Source: Lascolabacillus massiliensis (lineage in GTDB: Bacteria; Bacteroidota; Bacteroidia; Bacteroidales; Dysgonomonadaceae). From it: a stretch of 64,000 nt of DNA. The notes under the pieces are model-generated. The model ran no database searches. It saw only the letters and a program-made list of their open reading frames with translations, and was not told the DNA's origin. This document shows, piece by piece, positions 8,834-17,930 of the stretch. The stretch is taken from contig NZ_CTEJ01000002.1 of NCBI RefSeq assembly GCF_001282625.1, positions 374,501 to 438,500 of the forward strand, read 5' to 3'. Within the stretch, counting starts at the first letter, position 1; every line of letters starts with the position of its first letter. A program made the translations under genes and the position numbers.

Positions 8834-9986
8834 TTTCTTTCAGATTTTTTGTTAGAATCAGAATAAGGACCAAGCAGGCAAGAAGCACCAATAACGATGC
8901 AATCAATCCGAATGCATCATTCACAACCCCCTGCAGCGGCAGAATCACAGCTCCACCGGAAACTCCCATAATCATGAGAGCCGAAATCTCGTTTGCACGA
9001 TCGGTAACCCTGTTAAGAGCAAGCGAGAAAAGAATAGAAAAGACATTAGCGCAGGTAAGCCCAATCAGGAAAATCGCAATCAGTATAACCCACATGTTCG
9101 TTCCAAGAACCAGAGGAACAAAAGATAGCATAGCAATAACCATCGACACCCTCAGGAACATCAACGGCTTAGTTTTAAGCAATAAAAATGCACCAAGGAA
9201 AGTACCGATAGTCTTAGCGATAAAATAGACACTGCTGCCCAGTCCCGCCCTGCTTATCTCCATACCCGCCCTGCTCATAAGCAACTGTGGAGCGGATGTG
9301 TTAATACCCACATCCAGTCCCACAATCAGAACAATACCAAGAAAACTGTATAGAACATATCTGTTTTTCAGGAGAGCAACCACTGTTCCAAAAGAACTCT
9401 GTTGGTTGATGTTACCTGACTCATCAATCTTTGAAGTGCCGAGAAGTAGAACCGACAAAAGCGATATAGCCGAGAATATCAGGAAAGTAAACCTCCAGTT
9501 CTCAAAATAGAGAGCAGAGAAACCCACGATGATAGGTCCTGATAAAGATGATATCGACTTGATAAACTGCCCCGTAGAGAGCACACTCGCCGTCTTGTCC
9601 TTGTTAAACATGGATGCCACCAGTGGGTTTAGCGATACCTGAAGAATAGTATTACTAATTCCAAGCAGCGCAAACGCCACCAGCACCCATGCAAAACTAT
9701 AAATGAAAAACGGTATAATCATCGCTAATGCAGTTATAGCGAGTGATATCAAAACAGTATTCTTTCTGCCTATCTTTCCCATCAGTATACCTGCCGGAAT
9801 CGAGAACAGTGCAAACCAGAGGAAAACAATCATAGGAAGAGTGTTTGCCAATGAGTTAGACAGGTTAAAATCAATCTTCACGTAGTTTGTGGCAATTCCC
9901 ACCACATCTACAAAACCCATGATAAAGAAACCGAAGAATACGGCAATCACAGGTATGATATTCCTTTTTGTTTTCATCTGATCCAT
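8826..9986 (-). CDS. MFS sugar transporter (probable mannose/hexose permease)
   Basis: This 386-residue major facilitator protein has about 12 membrane segments. It starts PVIAVFFGFFIMGFVDVVGI and carries the MFS loop motif GKIGRKNTVLISL between helices 2 and 3, consistent with the FucP/GluP-like sugar:proton symporters of Bacteroidota. It probably moves mannose released in the periplasm across the inner membrane to the ROK kinase. It begins one base after the end of manA (9988) and overlaps the kinase gene, so all three are one operon. Substrate is inferred from context only. Confidence 0.9.
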   Translation of the reverse strand: MDQMKTKRNIIPVIAVFFGFFIMGFVDVVGIATNYVKIDFNLSNSLANTLPMIVFLWFALFSIPAGILMGKIGRKNTVLISLAITALAMIIPFFIYSFAWVLVAFALLGISNTILQVSLNPLVASMFNKDKTASVLSTGQFIKSISSLSGPIIVGFSALYFENWRFTFLIFSAISLLSVLLLGTSKIDESGNINQQSSFGTVVALLKNRYVLYSFLGIVLIVGLDVGINTSAPQLLMSRAGMEISRAGLGSSVYFIAKTIGTFLGAFLLLKTKPLMFLRVSMVIAMLSFVPLVLGTNMWVILIAIFLIGLTCANVFSILFSLALNRVTDRANEISALMIMGVSGGAVILPLQGVVNDAFGLIASLLVLLACLVLILILTKNLKENA

Positions 9987-9987
9987 A

Positions 9988-11727
9988 TTAGTAACGTACG
10001 CTTGCTTTTATGGTTATACACTTTTGTCCTTCCGATTCTCCATATGGAGTTATAGTGTACTCTCCAATGTGAGCGGGAACTATAAACGCCTCAGCATAAT
10101 GAACGATAAATGGTTCAAAGGAGTTGGTTGGACTCTCCACAATAACCTCTCTGCCCTCAAGTAATGTCAGCACATTTACTGAACCACCGGTATTATGTTT
10201 CACCTGTTTGTTGAAAGTATGTCTTCTTGTCTCGATAAACTCATTTTTGTGGAGACCCGTTTTCTCTTCAACCCATCCATCACCTTTTGATATCTCTACA
10301 AACTGATTAACCAGTTCCTTTTTAACAAAATCAGCATCCCTCTCCCATCTTATCACCTTTTTACCACGATTCAGGTTGATCGGACGCGGCTTGCCATCCA
10401 GGCCCAGCCGGTTCCAATCCCACAGCTTAAACGTAAACAGGTTAGGCGTAGCACTGATCTCAAGAACAACAGCATTACCACCGGAACAGTGAATTGTTCC
10501 CGCAGGAATAAGGAAATGATCATGCTTCCTTGCCGGCAGTATATTTATATATTTCTTCTCATCAAAAGTTACGCCGGGGGTACTGTTAGCCTTTTCCAGA
10601 TCAGCAATCATCTCATCCTTGTCAATACCCTTCTTCAAACCCAGATATACCTGTGCATCCTCTTTGGCATCCACCACATAATAACTCTCATCCTGAGTAT
10701 AAGGCAACCCAAAATTATCCCTTGAATACTGAGTTGTGGGGTGCACCTGCAGACTCAGATTACCGCCCTCCATTGTATCCAGCAGGTCGAATCTTATCGG
10801 GAAGCTGTCCCCAAACCTCGCTTCAACAGGATCACCAAGAATCTCTCTCGTTTTAAGGAAGATAAGATTGATAGAAGGCATCTCGAACAGCTCATCCTTA
10901 ATATTAAAGAGAAGACTGTTCTCCTCAGGCACACAATCAAAGCACCATCCGTAATTTGTGACCGATTTATCCAGGTCGCACACCTCCTTCATCCACTGAC
11001 CACCCCATGGAGCAGGATCAAAAAAGGGAACAACCCTGAATGGAGAGTTAGCAGTCTTCTCAATTCCTCTGAAGAAAGTCTCACGGTCAATCATCAATGG
11101 ATTTTCCTTAACCGAGTCAAGCCAGTAGTCAACCCTTTTAAAGATTCTCTTTTTATAATTATCCAATGCAGGCCAGTCGATAAAATACCCCCTCTTAAAC
11201 TGTATCGAAAAAGGCTCCTGATGATTATCCACACCCATACCCATAACAGAGCTCTTTCTCATTCTCTGCTGAATCTCCCAGCGCGGCATATCAGCATATA
11301 TCAGTATATCGGGGTTTGCAACCAAACTACTTCCGTAACCAAAAACAATAATATTCCCGCTCTTTTCTGAGGATGCTATCTGCTTTCTCGCCTTTTCAAC
11401 CTTTTCATTATCCAGATAATCTTCAATCTTCAGATTACTCAAATAACCGAACAGTGCATCATCCCTCATGAAATTTTCAGTCATACCTCTCACCTCATTT
11501 TCAGATTTGAAATACTCACTTGAATCGATGAAAAGTGCATGTGGTATATTCTTAAAGTTATTTATAAGCTGATCTTTGTGAACCCCATGATAGGTTTCAA
11601 TACATATAATCATGTTGTCAGCCTTAGAGATCAGCTCATCCAATATATTGTTCCACCCACTAAAAAGAACGCCATCCTCAATATAGGTAGCAGGGAATTT
11701 GTCGTAGTTACTTTTGTAATTTTGCAT
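9988..11727 (-). CDS. manA: Class I mannose-6-phosphate isomerase with an extra N-terminal domain
   Basis: The C-terminal 370 or so residues are a type I phosphomannose isomerase with the zinc-site motifs LSLQVHPTTQ and HFLIPAGTIHCSGGNAVVLE; it interconverts mannose-6-phosphate and fructose-6-phosphate. About 200 residues precede it (SGWNNILDELISKADNMIIC, GNIIVFGYGSSLV), which look like a degenerate nucleotide-kinase-like domain, since no proper P-loop is present. The open frame reaches 11796, but that would put the start upstream of the -33 box at 11790-11793; the Met at 11727 (MQNYKSNYDK) lies about 28 bases after the expected transcript start and is preferred, with 11739 as the alternative. 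It is the first gene of the mannose operon and is probably repressed through the operators at 11728-11760. Confidence 0.9.
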   Translation of the reverse strand: MQNYKSNYDKFPATYIEDGVLFSGWNNILDELISKADNMIICIETYHGVHKDQLINNFKNIPHALFIDSSEYFKSENEVRGMTENFMRDDALFGYLSNLKIEDYLDNEKVEKARKQIASSEKSGNIIVFGYGSSLVANPDILIYADMPRWEIQQRMRKSSVMGMGVDNHQEPFSIQFKRGYFIDWPALDNYKKRIFKRVDYWLDSVKENPLMIDRETFFRGIEKTANSPFRVVPFFDPAPWGGQWMKEVCDLDKSVTNYGWCFDCVPEENSLLFNIKDELFEMPSINLIFLKTREILGDPVEARFGDSFPIRFDLLDTMEGGNLSLQVHPTTQYSRDNFGLPYTQDESYYVVDAKEDAQVYLGLKKGIDKDEMIADLEKANSTPGVTFDEKKYINILPARKHDHFLIPAGTIHCSGGNAVVLEISATPNLFTFKLWDWNRLGLDGKPRPINLNRGKKVIRWERDADFVKKELVNQFVEISKGDGWVEEKTGLHKNEFIETRRHTFNKQVKHNTGGSVNVLTLLEGREVIVESPTNSFEPFIVHYAEAFIVPAHIGEYTITPYGESEGQKCITIKASVRY

Positions 11728-11760
11728 ATGTTTAATCATTATCATTATATGTATGAACAT
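11728..11760 (-). promoter_or_regulatory. Double operator at the manA promoter
   Basis: Two imperfect 10-base palindromes, TGTTTAATCA (11729-11738) and TGTATGAACA (11750-11759), lie 21 bases apart and cover the likely transcript start and leader of manA. The same pair recurs at the susC promoter with a 20-base spacing. The spacing puts both sites on the same DNA face. The divergent GntR-type protein encoded next door is the natural candidate to bind them. Confidence 0.65.
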
Positions 11761-11761
11761 G

Positions 11762-11793
11762 CAAATGTAAAAAAGAATGTAAATATATCCAAA
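11762..11793 (-). promoter_or_regulatory. manA operon promoter
   Basis: On the minus strand: TTTG (11790-11793), a 20-base gap, TACATTTG (11762-11769). This fits the Bacteroidota consensus for the main sigma factor (TTTG at -33, TAnnTTTG at -7). The expected start point is near 11755, inside the operator. Confidence 0.75.
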
Positions 11794-11797
11794 CAAT

Positions 11798-11828
11798 TTT
11801 GAAGTTTTTGTTATAATTTATATATTTG
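11798..11828 (+). promoter_or_regulatory. Promoter of the GntR-type regulator gene
   Basis: TTTG (11798-11801), a 19-base gap, TATATTTG (11821-11828), on the plus strand. The leader would be only about 7 bases before ATG 11842. It lies back to back with the manA promoter; the two -33 boxes are 4 bases apart. Confidence 0.7.
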
Positions 11829-11841
11829 AGAAAAAAATAAG

Positions 11842-12582
11842 ATGATGAAACAGAAGTTACCCTTACATAAGCAGGCAGAATTATACTTAAGAAACTTGAT
11901 TGAACAAGATGAGTACAAAGAGGGCAAAATGCTGCCTAACGAGATTGAATTGTCTGAACAATTGAAAATGTCGCGCAATACATTAAGACAGGCAATAAAT
12001 ACTCTTGTTAGCGAGGGACTACTGATTCGCAAGAGAGGGATTGGTACTCAGGTGGCCGAGAAAAACATTGCCAGTGAGGCAACCAACTGGCTCAGCTTCT
12101 CTCAGGAGATGGCGCTGCTGGGACTGGAGATTGAGAATTTCGAGCTTCACATCAGTAAGCAGGCGCCCAGCAAAGAGGCAAAAGAATTTTTCCAGATAAC
12201 TGATGATACCAGAGTACTTAAGCTTGAGCGACTCAGAGGAAAAACCAACTTCCCGTTTGTCTATTTCTCATCTGAATTTAACCCGCAGATACCGCTTACA
12301 GGCATGGAAAACTTCAACAGACCGCTCTACGAGATCCTCAGGAACGATTATGATATTATAGTCAAAACATCCAGGGAAGAGATCAGCGCCGCCCCTGCAA
12401 ATGATTTCATAGCATCAAAGCTGGAGATTGAAACAGGAGATCCCATCCTGATCCGTAAAAGAGCCGTGAGTGATAAGAATGGCCTCCCCATCGAATATAA
12501 CATCGGCTGGTACAGAGCTGATTCTTTTACTTATAAGATTGAGTCCGTCAGGAATATTACAAATAATAATAATAAATTGTAA
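11842..12582 (+). CDS. GntR-family (HutC subfamily) regulator of the mannan genes
   Basis: The 246-residue protein has an N-terminal winged helix (HKQAELYLRNLIEQDEYKEG; LSEQLKMSRNTLRQAINTLV; EGLLIRKRGIGTQV) at about 8-75 and a C-terminal UTRA-type effector domain at about 95-235 (VLKLERLRGKTNFPFVYFSS; PILIRKRAVSDKNGLPIEYN). HutC-type repressors leave their operators when a sugar phosphate or similar ligand binds the UTRA domain. It is divergent from manA, and matching operator pairs exist at both manA and susC, so it is probably the repressor of both operons with mannose-6-phosphate or mannose as a plausible signal (inference). Two Met codons open the gene (11842 and 11845). Confidence 0.9.
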   Translation: MMKQKLPLHKQAELYLRNLIEQDEYKEGKMLPNEIELSEQLKMSRNTLRQAINTLVSEGLLIRKRGIGTQVAEKNIASEATNWLSFSQEMALLGLEIENFELHISKQAPSKEAKEFFQITDDTRVLKLERLRGKTNFPFVYFSSEFNPQIPLTGMENFNRPLYEILRNDYDIIVKTSREEISAAPANDFIASKLEIETGDPILIRKRAVSDKNGLPIEYNIGWYRADSFTYKIESVRNITNNNNKL

Positions 12583-12624
12583 TCCTCAATCTTTAAGGCA
12601 ACCAACGGTTACAACCAATACTTT

Positions 12625-12666
12625 AAGAAAAAACCGCAAATCACTTTAAGGATTTACGGTTTTTTT
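12625..12666. terminator. Bidirectional terminator between the regulator gene and the GH76 gene
   Basis: AAAAACCGCAAATC pairs with GATTTACGGTTTTT (one internal mismatch) around a loop of about 8 bases, with A-runs on one side and T-runs on the other. It can end the regulator transcript going right and the susC operon transcript coming left. Confidence 0.8.
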
Positions 12667-12713
12667 ATTTTATGGATTGACGGAAATTTACTTTAAAGAT
12701 TGGCGGCTATTTA

Positions 12714-13889
12714 CTATTTTCCTATTTCCCCCCTAATCATTGCCGCTCTGATCAAAAACTCCGGCACGGCAGATGAATCGAGCAGCCATTTGGGCTTGTT
12801 GCGTTCGTCTGTGCGACCGGTCCAGTCGTGATAAACCAACCCTGCCTGATCCACTGCATGCTCCAATGCAAAATCCAGTCCCTTTATCATTGTATCAACA
12901 TATTTGGAGTTTTTTGTCACATCATACAGATCATGATATCCTCTAAACAATACAAGGTTAAACCATGGCAGATCACTTATATAGGGTATTCCCTCATCGG
13001 TATATTTAAAGAAAACCTTATAACTTCCTTCGGCTAAAAACTCTGCATTATTCAGGTATTCCTTATCACCTGTGAATCTGTACAGAGCAACTGCAGCCTG
13101 CAGAAGTGTACCTGTATTGTAAGTATACAGATCAGGAACAACCTCACCGGTAACGGTACTCAGAGAGTTCCACACTACCCCTCTTACAGGATCTTTCAGA
13201 TACCTGTCCATCCAGTCATAAAAACGTTTCCCAAGATCAAGATAGTAACTGTCACCTGTCGCCTCATACAGCTTCAGTGCCAATACCAGAGCCTTGCCGT
13301 TTGAACATGCCGGCTTCTGGTCACGAGTCCCTTCCACCCATGGCACAGCACCTTCAAACCTGTCATCCCATCCGCTTAGAATGAAGGTCATCACCTGCTT
13401 GGCCTTCTCCAGAAAGTGAGGATTTTTGGTAACCATATAAGAATCTATATAATCAATCCCTACAAGTCCGTTATCATCATAATACCTGTCAACCTTCTCA
13501 AATCTTACCGGGTAAGCCTGATATCCAAAAGGAACCCGACTCGTATCGTAATACTCCTCCATGGCTACCACCATAGAGTCGATATAGACTCCATATTTCT
13601 CAGGATCCATTGAACCCATAAGTACAGCTGAAGAGAAGATACCGCTCATCGGCCATAAATAAGAGACCTCCTGAGCCTGCTTGTCTGAGTCATTAAAATA
13701 GGTCAGATTTGGTTTATGCTCACTTGGATAATATTCTGAAAAGAGTCCATATTGCGGTACCCGATAGAGGTCCCACACAAGCTGAAACATCTCCTCAGCC
13801 CTCTCCTTATATGGGGTTTGGGCCTTTAGCTGAGAACTAAAGGCCGTCACCACCATAATTGCGACTAGTAAATTAAGCTTCTTCATCAT
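12714..13889 (-). CDS. GH76 endo-alpha-1,6-mannanase, secreted
   Basis: The 391-residue protein has a signal peptide ending near QLKAQ (residue 24) and an (alpha/alpha)6-barrel GH76 domain. The catalytic Asp pair of the family is Asp138-Asp139 in RYYDDNGLVGIDYIDSY; KPACSNGKALVLALKLYEAT and TYNTGTLLQAAVALYRFTGD are further family blocks. GH76 enzymes cut the alpha-1,6 backbone of yeast-type mannan. A signal peptide with no lipobox suggests a periplasmic enzyme, complementing the lipoprotein GH76 encoded 18 bases upstream. Last gene of the susC operon. Confidence 0.93.
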   Translation of the reverse strand: MMKKLNLLVAIMVVTAFSSQLKAQTPYKERAEEMFQLVWDLYRVPQYGLFSEYYPSEHKPNLTYFNDSDKQAQEVSYLWPMSGIFSSAVLMGSMDPEKYGVYIDSMVVAMEEYYDTSRVPFGYQAYPVRFEKVDRYYDDNGLVGIDYIDSYMVTKNPHFLEKAKQVMTFILSGWDDRFEGAVPWVEGTRDQKPACSNGKALVLALKLYEATGDSYYLDLGKRFYDWMDRYLKDPVRGVVWNSLSTVTGEVVPDLYTYNTGTLLQAAVALYRFTGDKEYLNNAEFLAEGSYKVFFKYTDEGIPYISDLPWFNLVLFRGYHDLYDVTKNSKYVDTMIKGLDFALEHAVDQAGLVYHDWTGRTDERNKPKWLLDSSAVPEFLIRAAMIRGEIGK

Positions 13890-13907
13890 GTTTTATACAA
13901 TGATATT

Positions 13908-15140
13908 CTATTTGGCGTTTGCCGACTCACCTTTATACAGGGCAACAACCCCTAACGATTCAAGCGCAGCAGCCTGCATTAATAACTGTTCTGCTCTTTT
14001 AGGATCAGAACCTGTCCAGTCCTCGTAAAACAGACCATTACTGAACCTCGCGTGGGTATAACCATAATCAAGAAAATTTATAAATGTCTTGATATAGTTA
14101 GCAGCACTCGGGTAATATGGTTCTATCTCAACAAATGAACGAATCAATTTTGTAGTAAACCATGGATCATGATTGGGGTATGCCAAAGCTAATTTGCCTG
14201 CAGGGCGAACAAAATAACTGTATGCACCCTGTGCCGATTCTATCGCTTCATTAAGATATTTCTGATCACTCAGTATCTGACTCAGACGAATACCATTGGA
14301 GATCATCACCCCCGTGTTGTAGGTCCACTTCATCTTATTCACCGACCCTGAAACCTGTACATCATTCCAGTAGCAGCCATCTGCAGGGTCGCGAAGATTA
14401 TTGTAAACCCAGGTGTAGAGACGCCTGGCAAAGGCAAGGACATCCGACTTCTCACTCTGATCACAAACAGTGTAATACTCTAATAAAAACAGAGTTGCAT
14501 ACCCGTTGGAGCAGGTTGGCTTGTTTGAGTTTTCATTTCCGGAAATATTTTTCTCACTCTCATTCCACCACAGTCCACCACCGTGAATATTATCTTCACC
14601 CGACTTCAAGAACTGCACAATCTGTCTGGCTTTATCAAGATAGTCACGATTGTTTGTAAGCTTATAAGCCTCAACCAGACTGATTCCTACAATCGAATTG
14701 TCATCATAAAACCGGGTTCCTCCCCCTGTTGTTCCGTTTGTGGAAGAACCATAGCCTCCAATATTCACACCATCGGCAGAGGTTCGGTAATAGACATCAA
14801 AATTGTCAACAAGATCGGCATATTTCACATCATAACCCAACTTATGAAGCAGTGCTGCACCCGAAACCAAGCCATCATATGGCCATAGATAAGATGCTAT
14901 ATTATCACCACTCTTCTTTGGATAATTCTCGTTAAACAGTCCAACCGCAGCCCCACTCCTCACGCCATAAAACTGATTGATCAGATCAAACAGATCTTTG
15001 GCTTTTGTGTGATATGCCACCGGCTCCTCCGGCTCTTCCGGAGTTATAGGCTCCGGCGGTATATACTCCTCAATATCATCCCCCGAGCATGATATTAGCA
15101 TCAGGGTGATGAATATTAAAGGAAACATTAACTTCTTCAT
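13908..15140 (-). CDS. GH76 endo-alpha-1,6-mannanase, surface-type lipoprotein
   Basis: The 410-residue protein has a lipoprotein signal ending at Cys18 (LMLISC) followed by an acidic, Pro/Glu-rich linker (DDIEEYIPPEPITPEEPEEP), as in exported surface lipoproteins. The GH76 Asp pair is Asp146-Asp147 in RFYDDNSIVGISLVEAY; NKPTCSNGYATLFLLEYY and TYNTGVMISNGIRLSQI are conserved blocks. It is probably displayed outside to cut mannan into pieces for SusCD. It belongs to the same operon as the SusC, SusD and SusE-like genes and is only moderately similar to the neighbouring GH76, so the two are not a recent duplication. Confidence 0.93.
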   Translation of the reverse strand: MKKLMFPLIFITLMLISCSGDDIEEYIPPEPITPEEPEEPVAYHTKAKDLFDLINQFYGVRSGAAVGLFNENYPKKSGDNIASYLWPYDGLVSGAALLHKLGYDVKYADLVDNFDVYYRTSADGVNIGGYGSSTNGTTGGGTRFYDDNSIVGISLVEAYKLTNNRDYLDKARQIVQFLKSGEDNIHGGGLWWNESEKNISGNENSNKPTCSNGYATLFLLEYYTVCDQSEKSDVLAFARRLYTWVYNNLRDPADGCYWNDVQVSGSVNKMKWTYNTGVMISNGIRLSQILSDQKYLNEAIESAQGAYSYFVRPAGKLALAYPNHDPWFTTKLIRSFVEIEPYYPSAANYIKTFINFLDYGYTHARFSNGLFYEDWTGSDPKRAEQLLMQAAALESLGVVALYKGESANAK

Positions 15141-15152
15141 TTTGAACTCAGT

Positions 15153-16292
15153 TTATTTTATTGAAGTTACATTAGTAAATGTATGTATCTTCAAACCATT
15201 TGCATTTGTATCTATCGTGATAGTTGCATGTGTGTAGTCCAGACTTCCCTTCATTTTCCAGAGGTGATCCCACTGGCTCCATGGGAACTCATAAAGTGAA
15301 TAGAATGAAGCAGGTTCACCGCCTACGGGGCGTTCAGGGCTTACATTATCATTTCTTCCCCAGCACACCTCCTGTCCGTTTACAACAGCAATAAAGTAGT
15401 ATCTTTCTTCTGTCCATCCCAGCCAGCTTGGAGGGTTAGTTTCGGGACGCGATTGATCAATGAATATTATATCACCCTCACCAACAAACTTACCATTGCC
15501 AACATAGTTCAGAACAGCAATATTATCGAATGTAGCACCCCAGATACATCTTACCGAGTTGCCAATAATATCCGTCTTCATGGACATTGTGCCGAAGTCG
15601 ACCGTTAGCCTCACCACCTGATCCAATGCAGGAGCAGCCATTGCAACCTCCCCCTCCCTCAGCTTTGAAGTGTCGTCGATATAGTAGCTGAAAGCCTCAC
15701 CGGAGGCAGCAGATTTGAATATCATCTCACCTTCGGAAAGAGTTGTATATATCTGGAAGACACCTTCCTCAACCATTCGGAAAGGAATACCTGTCTGCCC
15801 GCCATTCTCAGTTGCCGAACCATGCAGGAACAGAGCAGTAGGAATGTTATCGATACCCTCACCCCTTGTCACCTGGATAGATGCTACCTTATCTGTGGTT
15901 TTAACAACACCCCCCTTGGATGCGATTACAGTCCATATTATCGTTCCTGTCTCTTCCGGCATAATACCTGCGTTTCTTGCTATCGTATTTAGAACAGCCT
16001 GGGTAACCGATAAGTTTGGAAGAGCTCCAAGATTACTTTTCATTCTTGCAAGAGGATTTGAAAAATCACCTCCCGCTTTGTCGAACAACACCTCATAAAG
16101 CACCACACCACCATCGGCAGCTTCACCGCCGCTCCATGAGAGCTGAACCGGAACATTTGATGTCACATCCAACAAAATTGCAGAGGTCGAGCTCAGCTCA
16201 GTGGGAACAGTGAAGTCGGTATTCAGCTCATAATTTTCCTGGCAGCCTAACAATGCCAGTGCAACTATAAATATTGATATTATTTTTTTCAT
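15153..16292 (-). CDS. SusE-like surface glycan-binding lipoprotein
   Basis: A lipoprotein signal ends at Cys17 (LALLGC). The N-terminal part (about 20-130) is the SusE-type fibronectin-like domain (SSTSAILLDVTSNVPVQLSW; LYEVLFDKAGGDFSNPLARM). The rest, with ALFLHGSATENGGQTGIPFR and aromatic-rich strands (PPSWLGWTEERYYFIAVV), resembles the carbohydrate-binding domains of SusE/SusF. It has no catalytic motif. It lies directly after the SusD gene, the standard place, and probably holds mannan at the cell surface. Confidence 0.85.
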   Translation of the reverse strand: MKKIISIFIVALALLGCQENYELNTDFTVPTELSSTSAILLDVTSNVPVQLSWSGGEAADGGVVLYEVLFDKAGGDFSNPLARMKSNLGALPNLSVTQAVLNTIARNAGIMPEETGTIIWTVIASKGGVVKTTDKVASIQVTRGEGIDNIPTALFLHGSATENGGQTGIPFRMVEEGVFQIYTTLSEGEMIFKSAASGEAFSYYIDDTSKLREGEVAMAAPALDQVVRLTVDFGTMSMKTDIIGNSVRCIWGATFDNIAVLNYVGNGKFVGEGDIIFIDQSRPETNPPSWLGWTEERYYFIAVVNGQEVCWGRNDNVSPERPVGGEPASFYSLYEFPWSQWDHLWKMKGSLDYTHATITIDTNANGLKIHTFTNVTSIK

Positions 16293-16320
16293 TTTCTATA
16301 CTGTTAAAGCGTTTTCAATT

Positions 16321-17919
16321 TTACCAATTGGGGTTCTGTGTCAGATTTTGATTAAGGTCCCTTTCAGCCTGAGGTATAGGCCAGAGGTAATGCTTGCTTG
16401 CATCAAAACTTCTATTCTCAATGCGAACATAGCCATTGTCTGTACCCACAGCATCATTTGTCCTAATGCCATGGCACCATCCATTCAGCACCTCATCAGC
16501 AATTCTCCATCTGAAGATATCCTTGTGTCTGTGACCCTCAAGAGCAAGTTCAGAGCGTCGCTCATTCCTGATAATCTGGATCAGTTCATTTTGTGAAGCA
16601 GCAGGAAACTCAACAGCCTCGGGGTTTGTAAATCCTGCTCTCAGACGTATCGGCTTGATGGTGATATCCCATGCTGCACTGTTGAAATTGCCTAGTTCGG
16701 CAACCGCCTCAGCATGCATAAGCAAAATATCAGCATAGCGGATAATGATCGGGTTAAGACCTGAATAGAGCGATGCCCTATATGTATTGTCCCAGTACTT
16801 TTTGATGTAGTAGCCTGTAGCGGTAACATCCGATGATACACCAAACCCATCTCTGCCCTGTCCAGGGTCAGCATTGATAACAACCTCACTACCATCAGCG
16901 AGAGTATATGAGTTGCCTGTATACATTACTGTTGCCCTCATGCGTGGATCCCTATTGTCGTAAGGGGCATTCTCATCATAAAGATCAGATTCATCAATTG
17001 ATTTTCCGTCAAGCATGATGTAGCTGTCGACGAGCGACTGTAATGGCGATAGCTGTGAATATCCTCCCATTGATGGTGGTAAAAACTCATACATGATATG
17101 ATGCTCACGGCTTGAAGGACGATATTGCGCATCAAGGATCACCTCACTGTTATACTCGTTTGCTATCTCGAAAAGTCCAGGATAGCTTGCAAAAAGAGTA
17201 TAATCACCACTATTCATTATCTGAGATGTGAGATCACGAACCTCTGTCCAGTTGCCCTCAAATAGATGAATCTTTGCCTTGATAGCCATTGCTGCCCAAT
17301 GAGTGATGCGCCCCGTGTTACTGGCGTCGTACGACTCAGGCAGGTATTTTCCTGAGATAACCTCATCAAGATCAGCAACGATATTGCTCACAACAGTTGC
17401 CCTGGCAGTTCTCTCGATTGTCATACTCTCCTCGATGGAAAGCACATTTTCAGTATATGGAACATCACCAAACTTGGTGTAAAGCTCATAGTAGTGGTAT
17501 GCACGGATAGCCTTTGCCTCACCGATATAGCGGTTTTTCAACTCAGCCGAAAGATTTGGTACACGGTCGATATTCTCCAGCAGCTGGTTACACATGCGAA
17601 TACCTGTATATCTACTGTTCCACACATTTCTTACATAAGGATCTGCAGTTGAGTATGAACCGTTACCAATATTCTGCGTAGCATCATTTGGCTGCTTGGT
17701 ATAAGCATTGTCGGTCATCGCCTCACTGTACATAAGCTCCTCTATCCCTGCCAGGTAGGTATAGCATGTATTGAGAGCCTTGAGTGCCGCTCCCTCATCT
17801 TCGTCCCAAAATGTGAGGTCCGACTCCCTGTCATACGGAACTGTATCCAGTTCGATACAAGAGACCGCACCAAACATTATTAATAAAAATATAAATAGTG
17901 ATCTTATAATTGTTTTCAT
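16321..17919 (-). CDS. SusD-family nutrient-binding lipoprotein of the mannan locus
   Basis: The 532-residue protein has a lipoprotein signal ending at Cys21 (FGAVSC). SusD/RagB family blocks are visible: the TPR-like N-terminal half (WNSRYTGIRMCNQLLENIDR; GEAKAIRAYHYYELYTKFGD), and the C-terminal RNERRSELALEGHRHKDIFRW with the final LWPIPQAERDLNQNLTQNPN. It is the lid that closes over the SusC barrel and binds mannan fragments. It begins 11 bases after the SusC stop in the same operon. Confidence 0.95.
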   Translation of the reverse strand: MKTIIRSLFIFLLIMFGAVSCIELDTVPYDRESDLTFWDEDEGAALKALNTCYTYLAGIEELMYSEAMTDNAYTKQPNDATQNIGNGSYSTADPYVRNVWNSRYTGIRMCNQLLENIDRVPNLSAELKNRYIGEAKAIRAYHYYELYTKFGDVPYTENVLSIEESMTIERTARATVVSNIVADLDEVISGKYLPESYDASNTGRITHWAAMAIKAKIHLFEGNWTEVRDLTSQIMNSGDYTLFASYPGLFEIANEYNSEVILDAQYRPSSREHHIMYEFLPPSMGGYSQLSPLQSLVDSYIMLDGKSIDESDLYDENAPYDNRDPRMRATVMYTGNSYTLADGSEVVINADPGQGRDGFGVSSDVTATGYYIKKYWDNTYRASLYSGLNPIIIRYADILLMHAEAVAELGNFNSAAWDITIKPIRLRAGFTNPEAVEFPAASQNELIQIIRNERRSELALEGHRHKDIFRWRIADEVLNGWCHGIRTNDAVGTDNGYVRIENRSFDASKHYLWPIPQAERDLNQNLTQNPNW

Positions 17920-17930
17920 ACTGATTCTTT

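Noticed and set aside
11728-11796. Extended N terminus of the mannose-6-phosphate isomerase from Met 11796
   Set aside because: The extra 23 residues are encoded by the promoter and operator; the -33 box lies at 11790-11793.
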